A stretch of 64,000 nt of DNA from Hordeum vulgare subsp. vulgare (Eukaryota; Streptophyta; Magnoliopsida; Poales; Poaceae), in assembly GCF_904849725.1 (NCBI RefSeq), contig NC_058519.1:538106316-538170315 (forward strand). Reading direction: 5' to 3'. Shown here piece by piece: positions 49,556-60,387 of this stretch; positions within the stretch are counted from its first letter, which is position 1; each line of letters begins with the position of its first letter. Under the pieces are notes generated by a model. That model ran no database searches. It was not told where the DNA came from and saw nothing but the letters and a program-made list of their open reading frames with translations. Position numbers and translations under genes: made by a program.

Positions 49556-49931
49556 GGGTCACACTGCCGAAGTGTAACGCTTATGGATTAGGCGTCACAC
49601 TGCTGGGTGCGGTGGGGTCGAACGCCAGCATGGCCGAGGTGTGGCGCCTATGATCAAGACGTCACACAGTGTATTGTGGCGTCTAAGTGTCGGGCGCCAT
49701 ATAAAACGGTTGGTTGAGTGAAAAAAATTAAACACGGTTCAATTTATGATTTTTTACGTCTAGAGGTTAGATTTGTCGAATTTGCCCACATGACATGCAG
49801 TTGGTTTTACGTACCAACTGCAGTTTACACGCGTTTTGAAAATCGCCTCCTAGCACTGAGGTATTCTTTGAAAACGCGTTTTCTTGAAACCCCTTGTTAC
49901 ACTTTTCAAGGCATTTTTTAGTACCCACTAA

Positions 49932-50106
49932 CAGTGGCGGAGCATGTTACAAATTGCTGGGGGCTAATGCAAAAATATGTGTATTTTAGGACGTAAATTG
50001 CTAAAAAATTGCATCTAAGCCCTCCCTTAAAAAAATCTTCAGAGTTTGGTACAAGGCTGGGGGTGGGGGCAGTGGCCCCCTCGGTCTCAACATAGCTCCG
50101 TCAGTG
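49932..50106. mobile_element. hAT-like MITE
   Basis: 175 bp with ends CAGTGGCGGAGC and GCTCCGTCAGTG, inverted copies. The flanking octamers CCCACTAA and CCTCCTAA match at 6 of 8 positions, as expected of an old 8-bp hAT duplication. Lies in intron 3 of the AAP pseudogene. Confidence 0.75.
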
Positions 50107-51178
50107 CCTCCTAATCTCTACTGTGTTGTATCCGCGAGCCTTGTAGATCTTGCAACCGGTGTTTTCTAAGCACAGACAGATCGACCCTGAGCAGAGCAAG
50201 CTTGGACTATATCTAGATAAGGACTTACTTGGATCTCGAGCAGGACGATCGAAAAGGCGTAGGCGAATGCCATATTTCTGAACGCCTGAAGATCATGTCG
50301 GACTTTCTGCATCACGGTGATATTGTTGCCGATGGCGACGCCGGTGAGGCTGCCATGCAGTCCCTCGTTCGCTGAAAGTTTGTTGCAATGTCGTCAATAA
50401 ATTCTGTCCATTCAACATTCGACGCGTTTTATTATCACAATAATACCTTTGATCTGGACAACTCCGAGGGAGATTCTGATGGTGGTATATGTCAAGGACA
50501 TGATGGTGGCGATCGTGGACAGCCACCACAGACTGTCCAAACCCGGGATCTGAGAGAAGATCTCCATGATGTCGTAGATGGCAATGTACGGGTTCATGGA
50601 GGAGCTGCAATGGGCCTTGTACCCTTCCTTGTGGAAGCAGCCGGCCTATCGCTCTGTTCAACACGAACGAAGGTAGCAAGTCATATGAACAATTGACGCA
50701 AACTAAAAAAGTAGCAAGTCATATAAAGATTGTAGCCAGCTCCTTACAGCATGCTGCCGGTGGCGGCGATGGTGATGCCGATGCCGAAGCCGACTAGGTT
50801 GATGAACTGAACGGCGCCGCATAGCTTCACCATGGACCCGCAACGGGTGGCGCCGATGGCGGCCATGTAGTTGCGGTTGCGCGGGCCGGACACAGGGTCG
50901 CTCGCGCGGTAGCAGTCGGCCAGGAGCGCCGAGGTGTAGTAGATGACGACGGCGAACAGTGTCATCACGCCGGGGCCGACCACCCAGCCAAACTGTGCCA
51001 CCCCCCACGCCAGGGACAACACGCCGGACCCTAGGACCGTGGTAATGACGTGCGCGCTGGCCGTCCTCGCCGTGCCCGTTCGCTGCGGCCGGCCGTTGTC
51101 GTCCACCGGCATGGACGACCCTGCGCCTGTCTCCATGTCCAGAGGTGCCATGTTGTGGGGTATGGTGTCACGACCCAA

Positions 51179-51476
51179 GCACGAGAGTGTTGGAATAGGA
51201 TGGCTCGAGCATCTCCTTTAAGTTTGGACGTGTTTGATATAGCCTACATCAACCACGTCCAGGAAGAAAAGGGGCGTGCTGGGAGTCAACCGGCTGATCT
51301 CTACCGTGGATCAGCGGGCTCACTAGCCGTCCGATTGGGCACATCCGTCGTGCTGATTTTTCCGCTGGGTGAACCGTTTTGCGCGCATAGTTGCGAGTTT
51401 CTTCCTACTCCAAGTTGTACGAATGCAGACCTTTAAAAAAATTGTACGCGTAAATTAATTTGTGGTTGGATGGTTT
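51179..51476. other. Upstream flank of the AAP pseudogene
   Basis: No clear TATA or other promoter element on the minus strand could be fixed. I see no other gene. A GAGCATCTCC motif near 51207 resembles MITE ends but has no partner that I can find. Confidence 0.3.
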
Positions 51477-51715
51477 TTAGGATTTAAGTTCTGATGCTTG
51501 CATTATTTTAAATTTATTTTAAGATATGCGTCGATATGTTTTTAGTGGAAGGAGACGTTTTTATCGACGATAAGATGCCTGTGATGATTTCGTAAATCGT
51601 AAGATAATATGTTAGCTCAGTCTTTTAAAGGTGTTCATAGGAATAGATTGTGCGTATGCATAACGATGAATATATATACGCGTAATGCTTGCATGTGTAT
51701 TGTATTAAGAAAAGT
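51477..51715 (+). mobile_element. LINE-like 3' tail, second copy
   Basis: Matches 24870-25122 in the same orientation (GGATTTAAGTTCTGATGC, GGAGACGTTTTTATCGACGA, CTCAGTC, GTATTAAGAAAAG). Diverged and non-coding. Confidence 0.5.
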
Positions 51716-52645
51716 TATACGCATGCAGCTCCCATCAGCTGGATATACGTGCAGGCCTATGCACGTACAACTTCAATCAGCTCCAGGAACTTTAACAAAT
51801 CCATGCACGTAACTCTAGCTTCGAGCCTCGAGTAACTTCCCCCTCCTTAAACTCTACCCATCAAACTCCAAACGTTTGGCCATGGGGAAAAATAATCTTC
51901 AAATCTGCGGCATTTGAAACACTCTTGAAACGAAAAAAGTATTACAAATCCCTTTTTACCTCTAACAAAAGAAGGTTTATATAATACTGTTTCTATATGT
52001 ATGCAACATTCATGATATATTTTTCTGACGGATCATAAAAATCGTTGCAACAAATGAAAACCGGTCATACAATTTTTTCTTTTACAATGGATCCCCATTC
52101 GTTACTACAAAGTTGTAATTATATCTAAATTTGTAGCAACAGAAAAACAACGACGTGTGACCGGCTAACAATATCATGCGCCGGCTTCTCATCACGACGG
52201 TCTTACTTTTGGAGTTGCAAAAACACATCGACAACCGACTTGAACCAGCAGCAGCCAGCTTTCTGCTTCACGTGCATAGTTTGCAGCATCGGCGGCTGGC
52301 ATTAGTGTCGGTCATCTTTATAGGGTCATGTGTTTGCCTTGCAAAATCACCGGCTTTGCGACTATGGCGTTTGCAGCAACAAAAGAATAGTGAAGACTAG
52401 CTTTCAGCAGCACAGACATGGATTTTAGCATCACGCGACTAGCTTTGCAGTAGTGACGGTCGTCCTTATAGCATGCTTACGATTTGGATCATTGAGCGAC
52501 CGGCTTTGCAACACAACGGTCTAGCTTGTGCAGCAACAAAAGAATGATGAAAACTAGCTTGCGGCCTCGCGCATCTGCCTTTGCAGCAAGATGACATTCC
52601 TTCTGCAGCAACAAGGAAACAATGACGACCAGCTTGCAGCATCGT
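51716..52645. repeat. Unclassified stretch grading into degenerate CAGCAACAA / AGCTTTGCA repeats
   Basis: 51716-52170 shows no gene. From about 52180 to 52645, variants of GACCAGCTTTGCAGCA and GCAGCAACAAAAGAATGATGA recur at irregular 40-90 bp spacing, a decayed minisatellite-like pattern. Short ORFs here are by-products. Confidence 0.45.
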
Positions 52646-53082
52646 TGACTAGCCTTGTAACATCTCTTGTTGATCTTCTTCTTCTTCTTCTCCGCAAGAC
52701 ACATCTTTACATGCTCATCTAAGAGGTTTTTGTCCACCAACATGATCTTGACGTCCTCCGCGTCTGGTACAAGTTTTAACCTCTCCTTCTCAAGCTCAGT
52801 TTCTCCAAATGTCTTCGCCTTCTCGAGCTCCCATTTGATAGCCGCCTCTTACTTATCCAAATCGATGTTCCTACTCTCAATTTCCAGCTTCTTCTCCGCC
52901 CTCTTTTGGTTCCAATCCATCATCTTCTTTTGCGCATTAAACATGAGCTTGTACATATCCTCTTTCTTGTTCTTCCTCGCGGAAACAATGCCCGTCCATG
53001 TGGAGGACAATTCTGTAGTCGCAGCGTCATGAAAGGCTGAAAGCACAATTACTCCATTGGTGGTTTTGGTAATTACTCTCAA
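52646..53082 (-). pseudogene. C-terminal part of a NAM-associated (no apical meristem-associated C-terminal) protein
   Basis: The minus-strand frame from 53082 reads WNQKRAEKKLEIESRNIDLDK, then TAA at 52849-52851, then WELEKAKTFGE, LLDEHVKMCLAEKKKKK and the end. This charged, coiled-coil tail is typical of the NAM-associated domain proteins that are abundant in grass genomes and often tied to PIF/Harbinger-type mobile elements. The N-terminal Myb/SANT-like part is absent. It is broken by one stop and truncated. Function, if any, lost. Confidence 0.6.
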
Positions 53083-53783
53083 CGTACATATTGTTTAACT
53101 AATAGTTTCCTTGAGTACATTTCAGGGATAGTTCAACCTAGGCAAGCAAATGGATGTAGATGTGGACCCTTCAAGCTACAAAGGACTAGGATTGGCAAAA
53201 AGCTCCAAGACTCTACATTATAGTTAAGTTCTCCAAGATCACATTGAGTCAAGAGGAAAGTCAATACTATTAAAAGGGATTTGATGATGACTCAATTGCT
53301 CAAGTGCTTAGATATTCGCCTCCAATATCCTCAACCACATTCTCCATTCTAACGAGTCCAAATTCCTTAAGTCTATCTTGGTCCCATCGAACTATTACAT
53401 CCGAACCCATCGAGATATCCATGACAACAACCACAACCTAAACCCTAGTAACTCGGCGATATCGAGATGGCAATCGATCCCATTGAAGTGCATGTGCCAA
53501 CCTTGTGTAACCCATTTGTTTCACTTCACCTCCGAGTGAAACCGTTCGGAAGTACCGAAGCGAGGAACTGCTTAGGTCATCACAGTTTTCTGCCCCGAGC
53601 GAAACCATCCGATCACACCGAAACGTCTAACTTTCGAATCTTTTGCACTACGCGGTGCCTACTAGATTTGTTATCTATTCCACCGAGTTGGGCATAAAAT
53701 GTGTAATGCTAGTTTTTGGTTAGGCCTATATGTACCCCTCCACTACAACCTACTCTCAGTAAGAGCAACCATGATGAAGCATA
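53083..53783. other. Unclassified sequence
   Basis: No domain or structural end could be recognised. A 76-codon plus-strand frame at 53467-53697 has no supporting feature. Probably transposon-derived, given its neighbours. Confidence 0.25.
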
Positions 53784-53927
53784 TGATATGTCTCGAACGT
53801 ATCTATAATTTATGAAGTACCAATGCCATGTTTACAACAATTTTATATGGCTTTGGTGTACATTTATTTGATTTTCATGAACTAACATATTAATCTAGTG
53901 TCAGTGCTAGTTTTTGTTTTCCGTATC
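53784..53927 (+). repeat. 5' fragment of a gypsy LTR
   Basis: Begins TGATATGTCTCGAACGTATCTATAA, the form of gypsy LTR starts in this window (compare the minus-strand reading at 58521), and is cut after about 145 bp where an oppositely oriented LTR begins. Confidence 0.6.
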
Positions 53928-54014
53928 GGTGATGAATAATGATTTAGATGACATTCATCATGTAACAGTTACACACTAGAGTGACTCAGAACGAGCTCCT
54001 ATTCATTAATATAA

Positions 54015-54648
54015 CTAGATGATGCCCCACACGTTGCGGCGGGAAAATATGATAAACATATGCATAAATATGTGCGAACAAATAAAACTATTGCAAAAAA
54101 TAGGATTGCTAACGGTTCTATTTTAAAAACAATAAATCATATGAAGCATTTGAGAAAATGATATATAAAATTATAAACTATTAGAGTGAAGTAAACGTGT
54201 GCCATTTTAGAAGAAAAAATGTGTAACATGGTCTACATATATTTTCTCTAAGCATCCAATTTGTATAACATTTATGCCCATACAAAAATTAGTGGAACAA
54301 TGGGTAGATTAGTGCACAAATTGTAGTTTATGTCGATGTGCAAGATTTGATGATGTGCCATGGTTACATGAAGAGGAAAAATAATTACTTATAACCACAT
54401 ACATAACTTGATGATGTGACATGGTTGCATGAGGAGGAAAAATAGATAGTTACATGAAGAAGAAAAATAAGTATTTATAACCACATGCATGACTTGATGA
54501 TGTGGCATGGTTGCATGAGGAATAAAAATAGGTAGTTACATGAAGAGTAAAATAAGTACTTATAACCACATGCACGACTTGATGATGTAGTATGATTACA
54601 TCACGAGGAAAAATAGGTAGTGGGTTGCAACTATTTAAGAATAGAAGA
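54015..54648 (-). mobile_element. Non-autonomous Helitron, 634 bp
   Basis: On the minus strand it starts TCTTCTATTC at 54648 and ends ...GGGGCATCATCTAG at 54015, with a decayed GC-rich hairpin (CCCGCCGCAACGTGTGGGG) just before CTAG. The bases flanking it are A and T, without target duplication. Removing it rejoins CATACCTCCA with TTATATTAATG, which matches the uninterrupted LTR of the relative at 18313-19752 (CATGCCTACATTACATTGATG). No Rep/helicase gene is present. Confidence 0.88.
54345..54625. repeat. Tandem repeat of about 86 bp inside the Helitron
   Basis: ACTTGATGATGTG followed by GCATGGTTGCATGAGGA and AAGTACTTATAACCACATGCA recurs at about 54345, 54406, 54492 and 54577. The last two spacings are 85-86 bp and the first is shorter (61 bp). 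Confidence 0.75.
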
Positions 54649-55659
54649 TGGAGGTATGTATTCCGTGTATAGTCATGTGTGCTTATAATAATAATTTGCA
54701 TGTCATGTTTTGTCCTACCCTCTCGTGGCAGCGGGGTCCATAAGGAAACTAAGGGATATTAAGGCATCCTTTTAATAGAGAACCAGAACAAAGCATTAAC
54801 ACATAGTGAATACATTAACTCCTCAAACTACGATAATCACTGGAAATAATCCCAATTATTGTCATCTTGGGGTATGCCGATAATAATACGTAATAGGTGG
54901 ATACAACCTGCAAGATAGGATCCAAAACACTCTCATATTTATAAAAACCTAATAGCTTCACAGCTAAAATTATGACACTCGGGCCCTAGTGACAAGCATT
55001 AAGCATATCAAAGTCATACCAACATCAATCTTAGAACCTAGTGGATACTAGGGATCAAGCCATATCAAAATAACTCGATTACATGATCAATCTCATCAAA
55101 TCACATCAACATACAACAAGCCTACAAAGTAATTACTCACTCCTGGTGGTGAGCCTCATGGGGGTGTCGATGGAGAAAGGTTGGTGAAGATGGCGATGAC
55201 AAATCCCCCTCTTCGGAGCCCCAAATAGACTCTAGATCAACCCTCTCGAGGAAGAACAACAGGTGGTGGTAGATGTGTCTCATAAAACACGAAGAAAACT
55301 TATATCTTATTTTTTCTTGGGAAATAGGAATTTATAGGATTGAAATTAGGTTCAGCGGATCCACGTGGGCCTCCCAAGGAAAGAGGGTGAGCCCAAGGGG
55401 TGGGCAGGCCCAGTTACCTTGGCGGCAGCTGGTGTCCCCCTCTGGTGGTTCTTCGCTCCAATATTTTCATATATTGCTGAAAAAATATCCAAAAAGTTTC
55501 GTACAATTCCACGAACTTTTATTTCTACACAAAAACAACATCATGGTAGTTCTGCTGAAAACTTCGCCAATCCGGGTTAGTTTCACTCAAATCATGCTAA
55601 TTAGAGTACAAAACAAGAGCAAAAGTGTTTGGAAAAGCAGATACATTGGAGACGCATCA

Positions 55660-56652
55660 ACTCCCCCAAGCTAAACTCATTGCTTATGTTAAAGCAATTC
55701 TGTTGATAAACTCAAAGTGATAAAGAAAACTTTTACAAACTCTTTTGTTCTCATTGCCATATGTATGCTTAGCCAGTGTTTAGTTTTTTTAGCAAATATC
55801 ATAAATAACCACATTGATGATAGCACTTAGGTATTATATTTTCTTATGGCAATAACTTAATTAACCAGCTAGCAATGATAAAATATCTCACGTGCCAGCA
55901 TTTTTTCAAAACAATCATGATATAATATGATGACATGGTACCTTGATAGCCCTTTTTAAGACCACAAAATATAAGTGCAAAGAACCTCTAAGGTCCAAGC
56001 AGCAAATAAACATTGTAACTCGGAGTAGAGAAGATCCACTCGTTCTCACATCCAACATTAACTAAACTCAATGCATAAAAATGATAGTAGTGCTCTCATG
56101 TTCGGTGTTTTAGCAAGAAGATGCTGACTCAAGAATAAAATATAATAACATAAAAGTAAATTGAAAGGCCCTTCGGAGAGGGAAACATTGACTAGCAGAT
56201 GTGCCAGAGCTCATGATTGAAAACTTAGATGAAATTGTAATTTTGAGTGGTATGCGTTTTCCTGTCAATGTCACGATAGAGTTTTCGAGATCTTCCATGC
56301 TAAACACATTATTATCGGTTCCCAAGCAGAATTGTAAATTTTACTCTCATCCACCATACATATAAAATCCATGGTTGACCGAATTCACGGGTGCTCTCCA
56401 ACATGCCAACTGGGTCGGGTGTTTTTTTAATTTATTTTTGATTATGCACGACTGGGCGTCCTTTTTACCAGCCTCTCTCGTGCAATGACATGTGAATAAA
56501 TGCCCATCATGAGAATAACCCGCTTAACATGGAATATATTGACCACCCCGTCGCTTCATGAGCGGTATGAGCAAACACAAGATATGTTTGTTTGAATGTT
56601 TAGAGGTGGCACATGCAAATTTACTTGGAATGGCAGGATAATACCACATATA
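55660..56652 (-). other. 3' non-coding internal region of the minus-strand gypsy element
   Basis: Begins with the polypurine tract complement ACTCCCCCAAGCT and has no ORF of note. It is cut at 56653 by a copia LTR. The coding part of this element is not seen. Confidence 0.6.
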
Positions 56653-58608
56653 TGTTGGGGAACCTTGCATGCGGAAAAAAATCCTATGCACACGCAAGAT
56701 CAATCCATGGAGATTCATAGCTATGAGAGGGGGAGTGTGTCTACATACCCGTGTAGATCGCTAAGTAGAAGCGTATATAACGTTGTTGATGTAATCATAC
56801 CCTTCACGATCCAATCGTTGTCCAATCCGATCCAACACCGAATGAACTACACCTCCCCCTTCAACACATGTGTAGCTCGATAACATTGTTGATGTAGTAG
56901 ATGAGTACTCCAGCAGCACGATGGTGTGGTGACCGTGTCAATGGTGTTGTCCCATAGGGATTTGTTGATGTCTACTACGCAACTTTATTCTTATAGGCGT
57001 TGTGGGGCCTTCAAGTGCAGAGTTTTGTAGGACAACATCAAATTTCCATCAAGTGGATGACCTAATATTTATCAATCCGTCTGACGTGTAGGATGAAGAT
57101 GGTCTCTCTCAAACAATCCTGCAATCAAATACAAGAAATCTCTTGTTTTCCCAACACACCCAATACAATTGCAAATTGTATAGGTGCACTAGTTTGGTGA
57201 AGATATGGTGAAACAAGTGTAAAAATAGCATGGTAGAAAATGGAAAACATCGATCAAAACATTGTATAAATGCTTGGAAATAAGGCCTAGGGTTCATACT
57301 TTCACTAGTGCAGTTTCTCAACAGTGCTAACATAGTAGAATCATATGATCATCCATGGACGTGCAAAAAAGAATCACTCCAAACCACCTCAAAGTTATTC
57401 TTTCTTACCAATCTTTTGAACTATTCCTCTAAGTGTCACAAACAACCCTAGAGTTCGTACTAGAATAACAGACATGATACTTATCAATCAACCCTAATGT
57501 CACCTAAATACTCCAATATCACCTCAAGTATCTGTGGGCTAATTATACGACATGCATCAAACAATTTCAGATTCATCATATTCAATCCAACACAAAGAAC
57601 TTCAAAGAGTACCCCAAGATTTCTATCAGAGAAGTAGTATGAAAAATGTGCAATCAACCCCTATGCATAGATCCCCAAGGTCACTGGAACCCGCAATTTG
57701 ATGCCATAACATATATCAAGTGAATCCATAGAATACCCCAATGTCACTATGGGTATCCGCATGCAAGACCTACATTAAGTGTTCTCACCAATATTCAATC
57801 CAACATAATGAGATCTCAAAGACAAATATTCAATTTATCACAACAAGATAGCAAGGGAAGAACACCATATGATCCAACTATATTAACAAAGCCCTCAATA
57901 CATCAAGATCGTGCCATTGCAAGAGCAAGAGAGAGAGATAGAGAGAGAGAGAGATCAAACACATAGCTACTTGTACATACCCTCAGGCCCGAGGGTGAAC
58001 TAGTCTCTCCTCATCATGGCCTCCGCCTGGATGATGAAGATGGCCTCCGAAGATGCTTTCCCCTCTCCCATAGGGTACTAGAAATGTTCTAGATCATTTT
58101 TTTGTCAATACAGAGAGTTGTGGTGGTGGAGAGGAAGTTCATTGCTTATTTATGAGGTTTGTTTTGTATATATGGAATCACGCTAAACACAGCCACGTGG
58201 GCCCCAGAAGGCATCACAGCATGACTAGGGGTTGGCTATGCCCTGTTGTGTTGTGGTCCATAGGTGGCTCCACTCTGGTGGTTCTTTGCTCCAATATTGC
58301 TCATATGTTCCAAAAAATCATCAAAAATATTCATGCGATTCCGAGAACTTAGATTTTCTCCACAAAAAATAGCACTACGCTAATTCTGCTCAAAACAACG
58401 ACAGTCCGGGTTAGTTCTAAATAAATCACAAAAGTGCATCAAATCCATATAAACATATTGTTAACAGAGGTTAATATGGCATGAATACTTCATAAATTGT
58501 AGATATGTTGGAGACGTATCATTTGCCGAGCACGACAGGGAGCACGAACGGAGGAGAAAACGATCTAGGGAAAGAGTGAGGGCTACGACTATGACTTTGG
58601 TGCGGGTG
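56653..58608 (-). repeat. Copia LTR fragment split by a solo gypsy LTR
   Basis: The outer parts 56653-56960 (TGTTGGGGAACCTTGCATG start) and 58527-58608 belong to one minus-strand copia LTR of a diverged family. Its remaining part is lost where the next copia LTR begins at 58609. Confidence 0.7.
56966..58521 (-). mobile_element. Solo gypsy LTR, minus strand
   Basis: 1556 bp. The plus strand reads TGATGTCTACTACGC to GGAGACGTATCA. Flanks TTTGT (56961-56965) and TTTGC (58522-58526) match 4 of 5. The host copia LTR continues on both sides. A different family from the other solo LTRs. Confidence 0.8.
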
Positions 58609-60387
58609 TGTTGGAAATATGCCCAAGAGGCAATAATAAAATAGTTATTATTATATTTCCTTGTTCAAGATAATCGTTTATTAGCCATGCTATAATTGTA
58701 TTGAATGAAAACTCAGTTACATGTGTGGATACATAGAAAACACACTGTCCCTAGTAAGCCTCTAGTTGACCAGCTCGTTGATCGAAGATGGTTAAGGTTT
58801 CCTAGCCATAGGCAAGTGTTGTCACTTGATAACGGGATCACATAATTAGGATAATGATGTGATGGACTAGACCCAAACTATGAACGTGGCATGTGATCGT
58901 GTCATTTTATTGCTACTGTTTTGTGCATGTCAAGTATTTGTTCCTATGACTATGAGATCATATAACTCACTGACACTAGAGGAATACCTTGTGTGTATCA
59001 AACGTCGCAACGTAACTGGATGACTATAAAGGTGCTCTACAGGTATTTTCGAAGGTGTCTGTTGAGTTAGCATGGATCAAGACTGGGATTTGTCATTCCG
59101 CATGACGAAGAGGTATCTCGGGGCCCACTCGGTAATACAACATCACAGCAAGCCTTGCAAATAATGTGACTAAAGAGTTAGCCACGGGATTTTGTATTAC
59201 AGAACGAGTAAAGAAACTTGCCGGTAACGATATTCAAATAGGTATGGAGATATCGACAATCGAATCTCGGGCAAGTAACATGCCGAAGGACAAAGGGAAT
59301 GTTATACGGGATTAATTGAATCCTTGATATAGATGTTCAACCGATTAAGATCTTCATGGAATATATAGGATCCAATATGGACATCCACGTCCTGCTATTG
59401 GATACTGACGGAGAGTGTCATGGTCATGTCGACATAGTTCTCGAACCCGTAGGGTTTGCACACTTAAGGTTAGGTGATGTTTCGGTATAATTGAATTATG
59501 GATGTTGGTAACCGAATGTTGTTCGGAGTCCCGGATGAGACCCCAGACGTCACGAGGAGTTCGAGAATAGTCCAAAGACGAATATTGATATATAGGAAAG
59601 TTGCATTTTGCTTCCGGAAGGATTTCGGGCATTACCGGTAAAGTACCGGGAGTGACGAATGGGTTTCGGGGTTCCACCGAGAGGGGCCACCCACCCAGAA
59701 GGGGACCAAACAGTCCCAAGGGTGGCGCACCATCCCCTGGTGGCCTAGGCGGTCAGCCCAAGTGGTCCTATTCGGCCAAACTGGAGAAAGAGAGAGAGGT
59801 GGGGCAAATCTACAAATAATAGGACTCCTCCTCCACCAAACTGAATTGGAGGAGGACTCCTCCCTCCTCTTGGTGCGCCGGCCGAACACCTAGGGTTTTC
59901 CCTAGGGCACCATCCCTCCCTCCCTCGTATATATAGTGGAGGGTAGAGAGGCTTTTTACACCTCAAGCCACGACACAACCCTCTCTCCCTCCACCACTTC
60001 GTGACACCCCATAGTTATTTCGATACGGCATGGCGAAGCCGTGCTAGAGTAGCTCCACCATCATCACCGTCACGCCATCGTGCTGCCGGAGAATTCAGCC
60101 ACCTCTTCGTTTCTCTTGCTGGAACAAGAAGGTGGAGATCGTCATTGAGCTGCACATGTGCTAAACGTGGAGGTGTCGTCCGTTCAGCACTAGATTGTGA
60201 TTGGATCGTGGGATGGCTAGCGATTTGGATCGCGAAGACGTTCGACTACATCAACCACGTTTCTTAACGCTTCCCGTTTACGATCTATAAGGGTATGTGG
60301 ATACGATCTCTCCTGTCGTAGATGGTCATCACCATGGATATATCTTATGTGTGTGTAGGTTTTTTTCCCATGCAACGTTCCCCAATA
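58609..60387 (+). repeat. 5' LTR of the rearranged copia element
   Basis: 1779 bp, TGTTGGAAATATGCCC to ACGTTCCCCAATA. TATA box TATATATAG at about 59928-59936. It is followed by GTGGTATGAGAGC, a near match to the tRNA-Met primer-binding site. Confidence 0.92.

Larger units (their letters stand above)
48528..49795. mobile_element. Pack-MULE (Mutator-like transposon) with captured gene fragment, element 48537-49786
   Basis: An exact 9-bp target duplication CACATGACA (48528-48536 and 49787-49795) flanks a 1250-bp element. Its ends are inverted copies starting GGCAAAATCCATAAATCTGA and GGCAAATTCGACAAATCTAA, and similarity continues for about 210-230 bp on each side (48537-48750 against 49786-49555). 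Nine-base duplications and long inverted ends are hallmarks of Mutator-like elements. There is no transposase inside; instead there is a promoter-like region and a fragment of a BEL1-like gene, which is the definition of a Pack-MULE. It sits in intron 3 of the AAP pseudogene. Confidence 0.92.
47355..51178 (-). pseudogene. Amino acid permease (AAP type, AAAP family) pseudogene
   Basis: AAPs are plasma-membrane proton/amino acid symporters of about 460-490 residues with about 11 helices. Four exons with GT-AG borders: 51178-50748, 50653-50447, 50371-50229, 47944-47355. Exon 1 has the N-terminal signature RTGTARTASAHVITTVLGSG and helix 1-3 motifs (VIYYTSALLADCYR). Exon 2 has CFHKEGYKAHC and MNPYIAIYD, exon 3 GSLTGVAIG, and exon 4 VTTMIYLLCGCVGYAAFGN, LLDVANAAVAVHLVGTYQV and TVYFPVSMYIAQ. 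Exon 2 is out of frame with exon 1 near 50646. Exon 4 lacks a few residues after FGNG and shifts frame again near 47450, giving a short C-terminus (ALSAGCLLVSVAAEFRRR). Intron 3 (2.28 kb) holds a Pack-MULE and a hAT MITE. Confidence 0.88.
53928..55659 (-). repeat. 3' LTR of a minus-strand gypsy element, carrying a Helitron
   Basis: Same LTR family as 4947-6643 and 18313-19752. On the minus strand it starts at 55659 (TGATGCGTCTCC), directly after the polypurine tract AGCTTGGGGGAGT (55672-55660). It is interrupted by the Helitron at 54015-54648 and loses its far end at about 53928. Its hairpin region (around 55370-55450) is too decayed to call. Confidence 0.8.

Noticed and set aside
55360..55460. 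Hairpin of the CACAAGCC type in the minus-strand gypsy LTR
   Set aside because: The expected place shows only scattered partial complementarity; it is too decayed to use as an eighth example. The same holds for 58195-58280.
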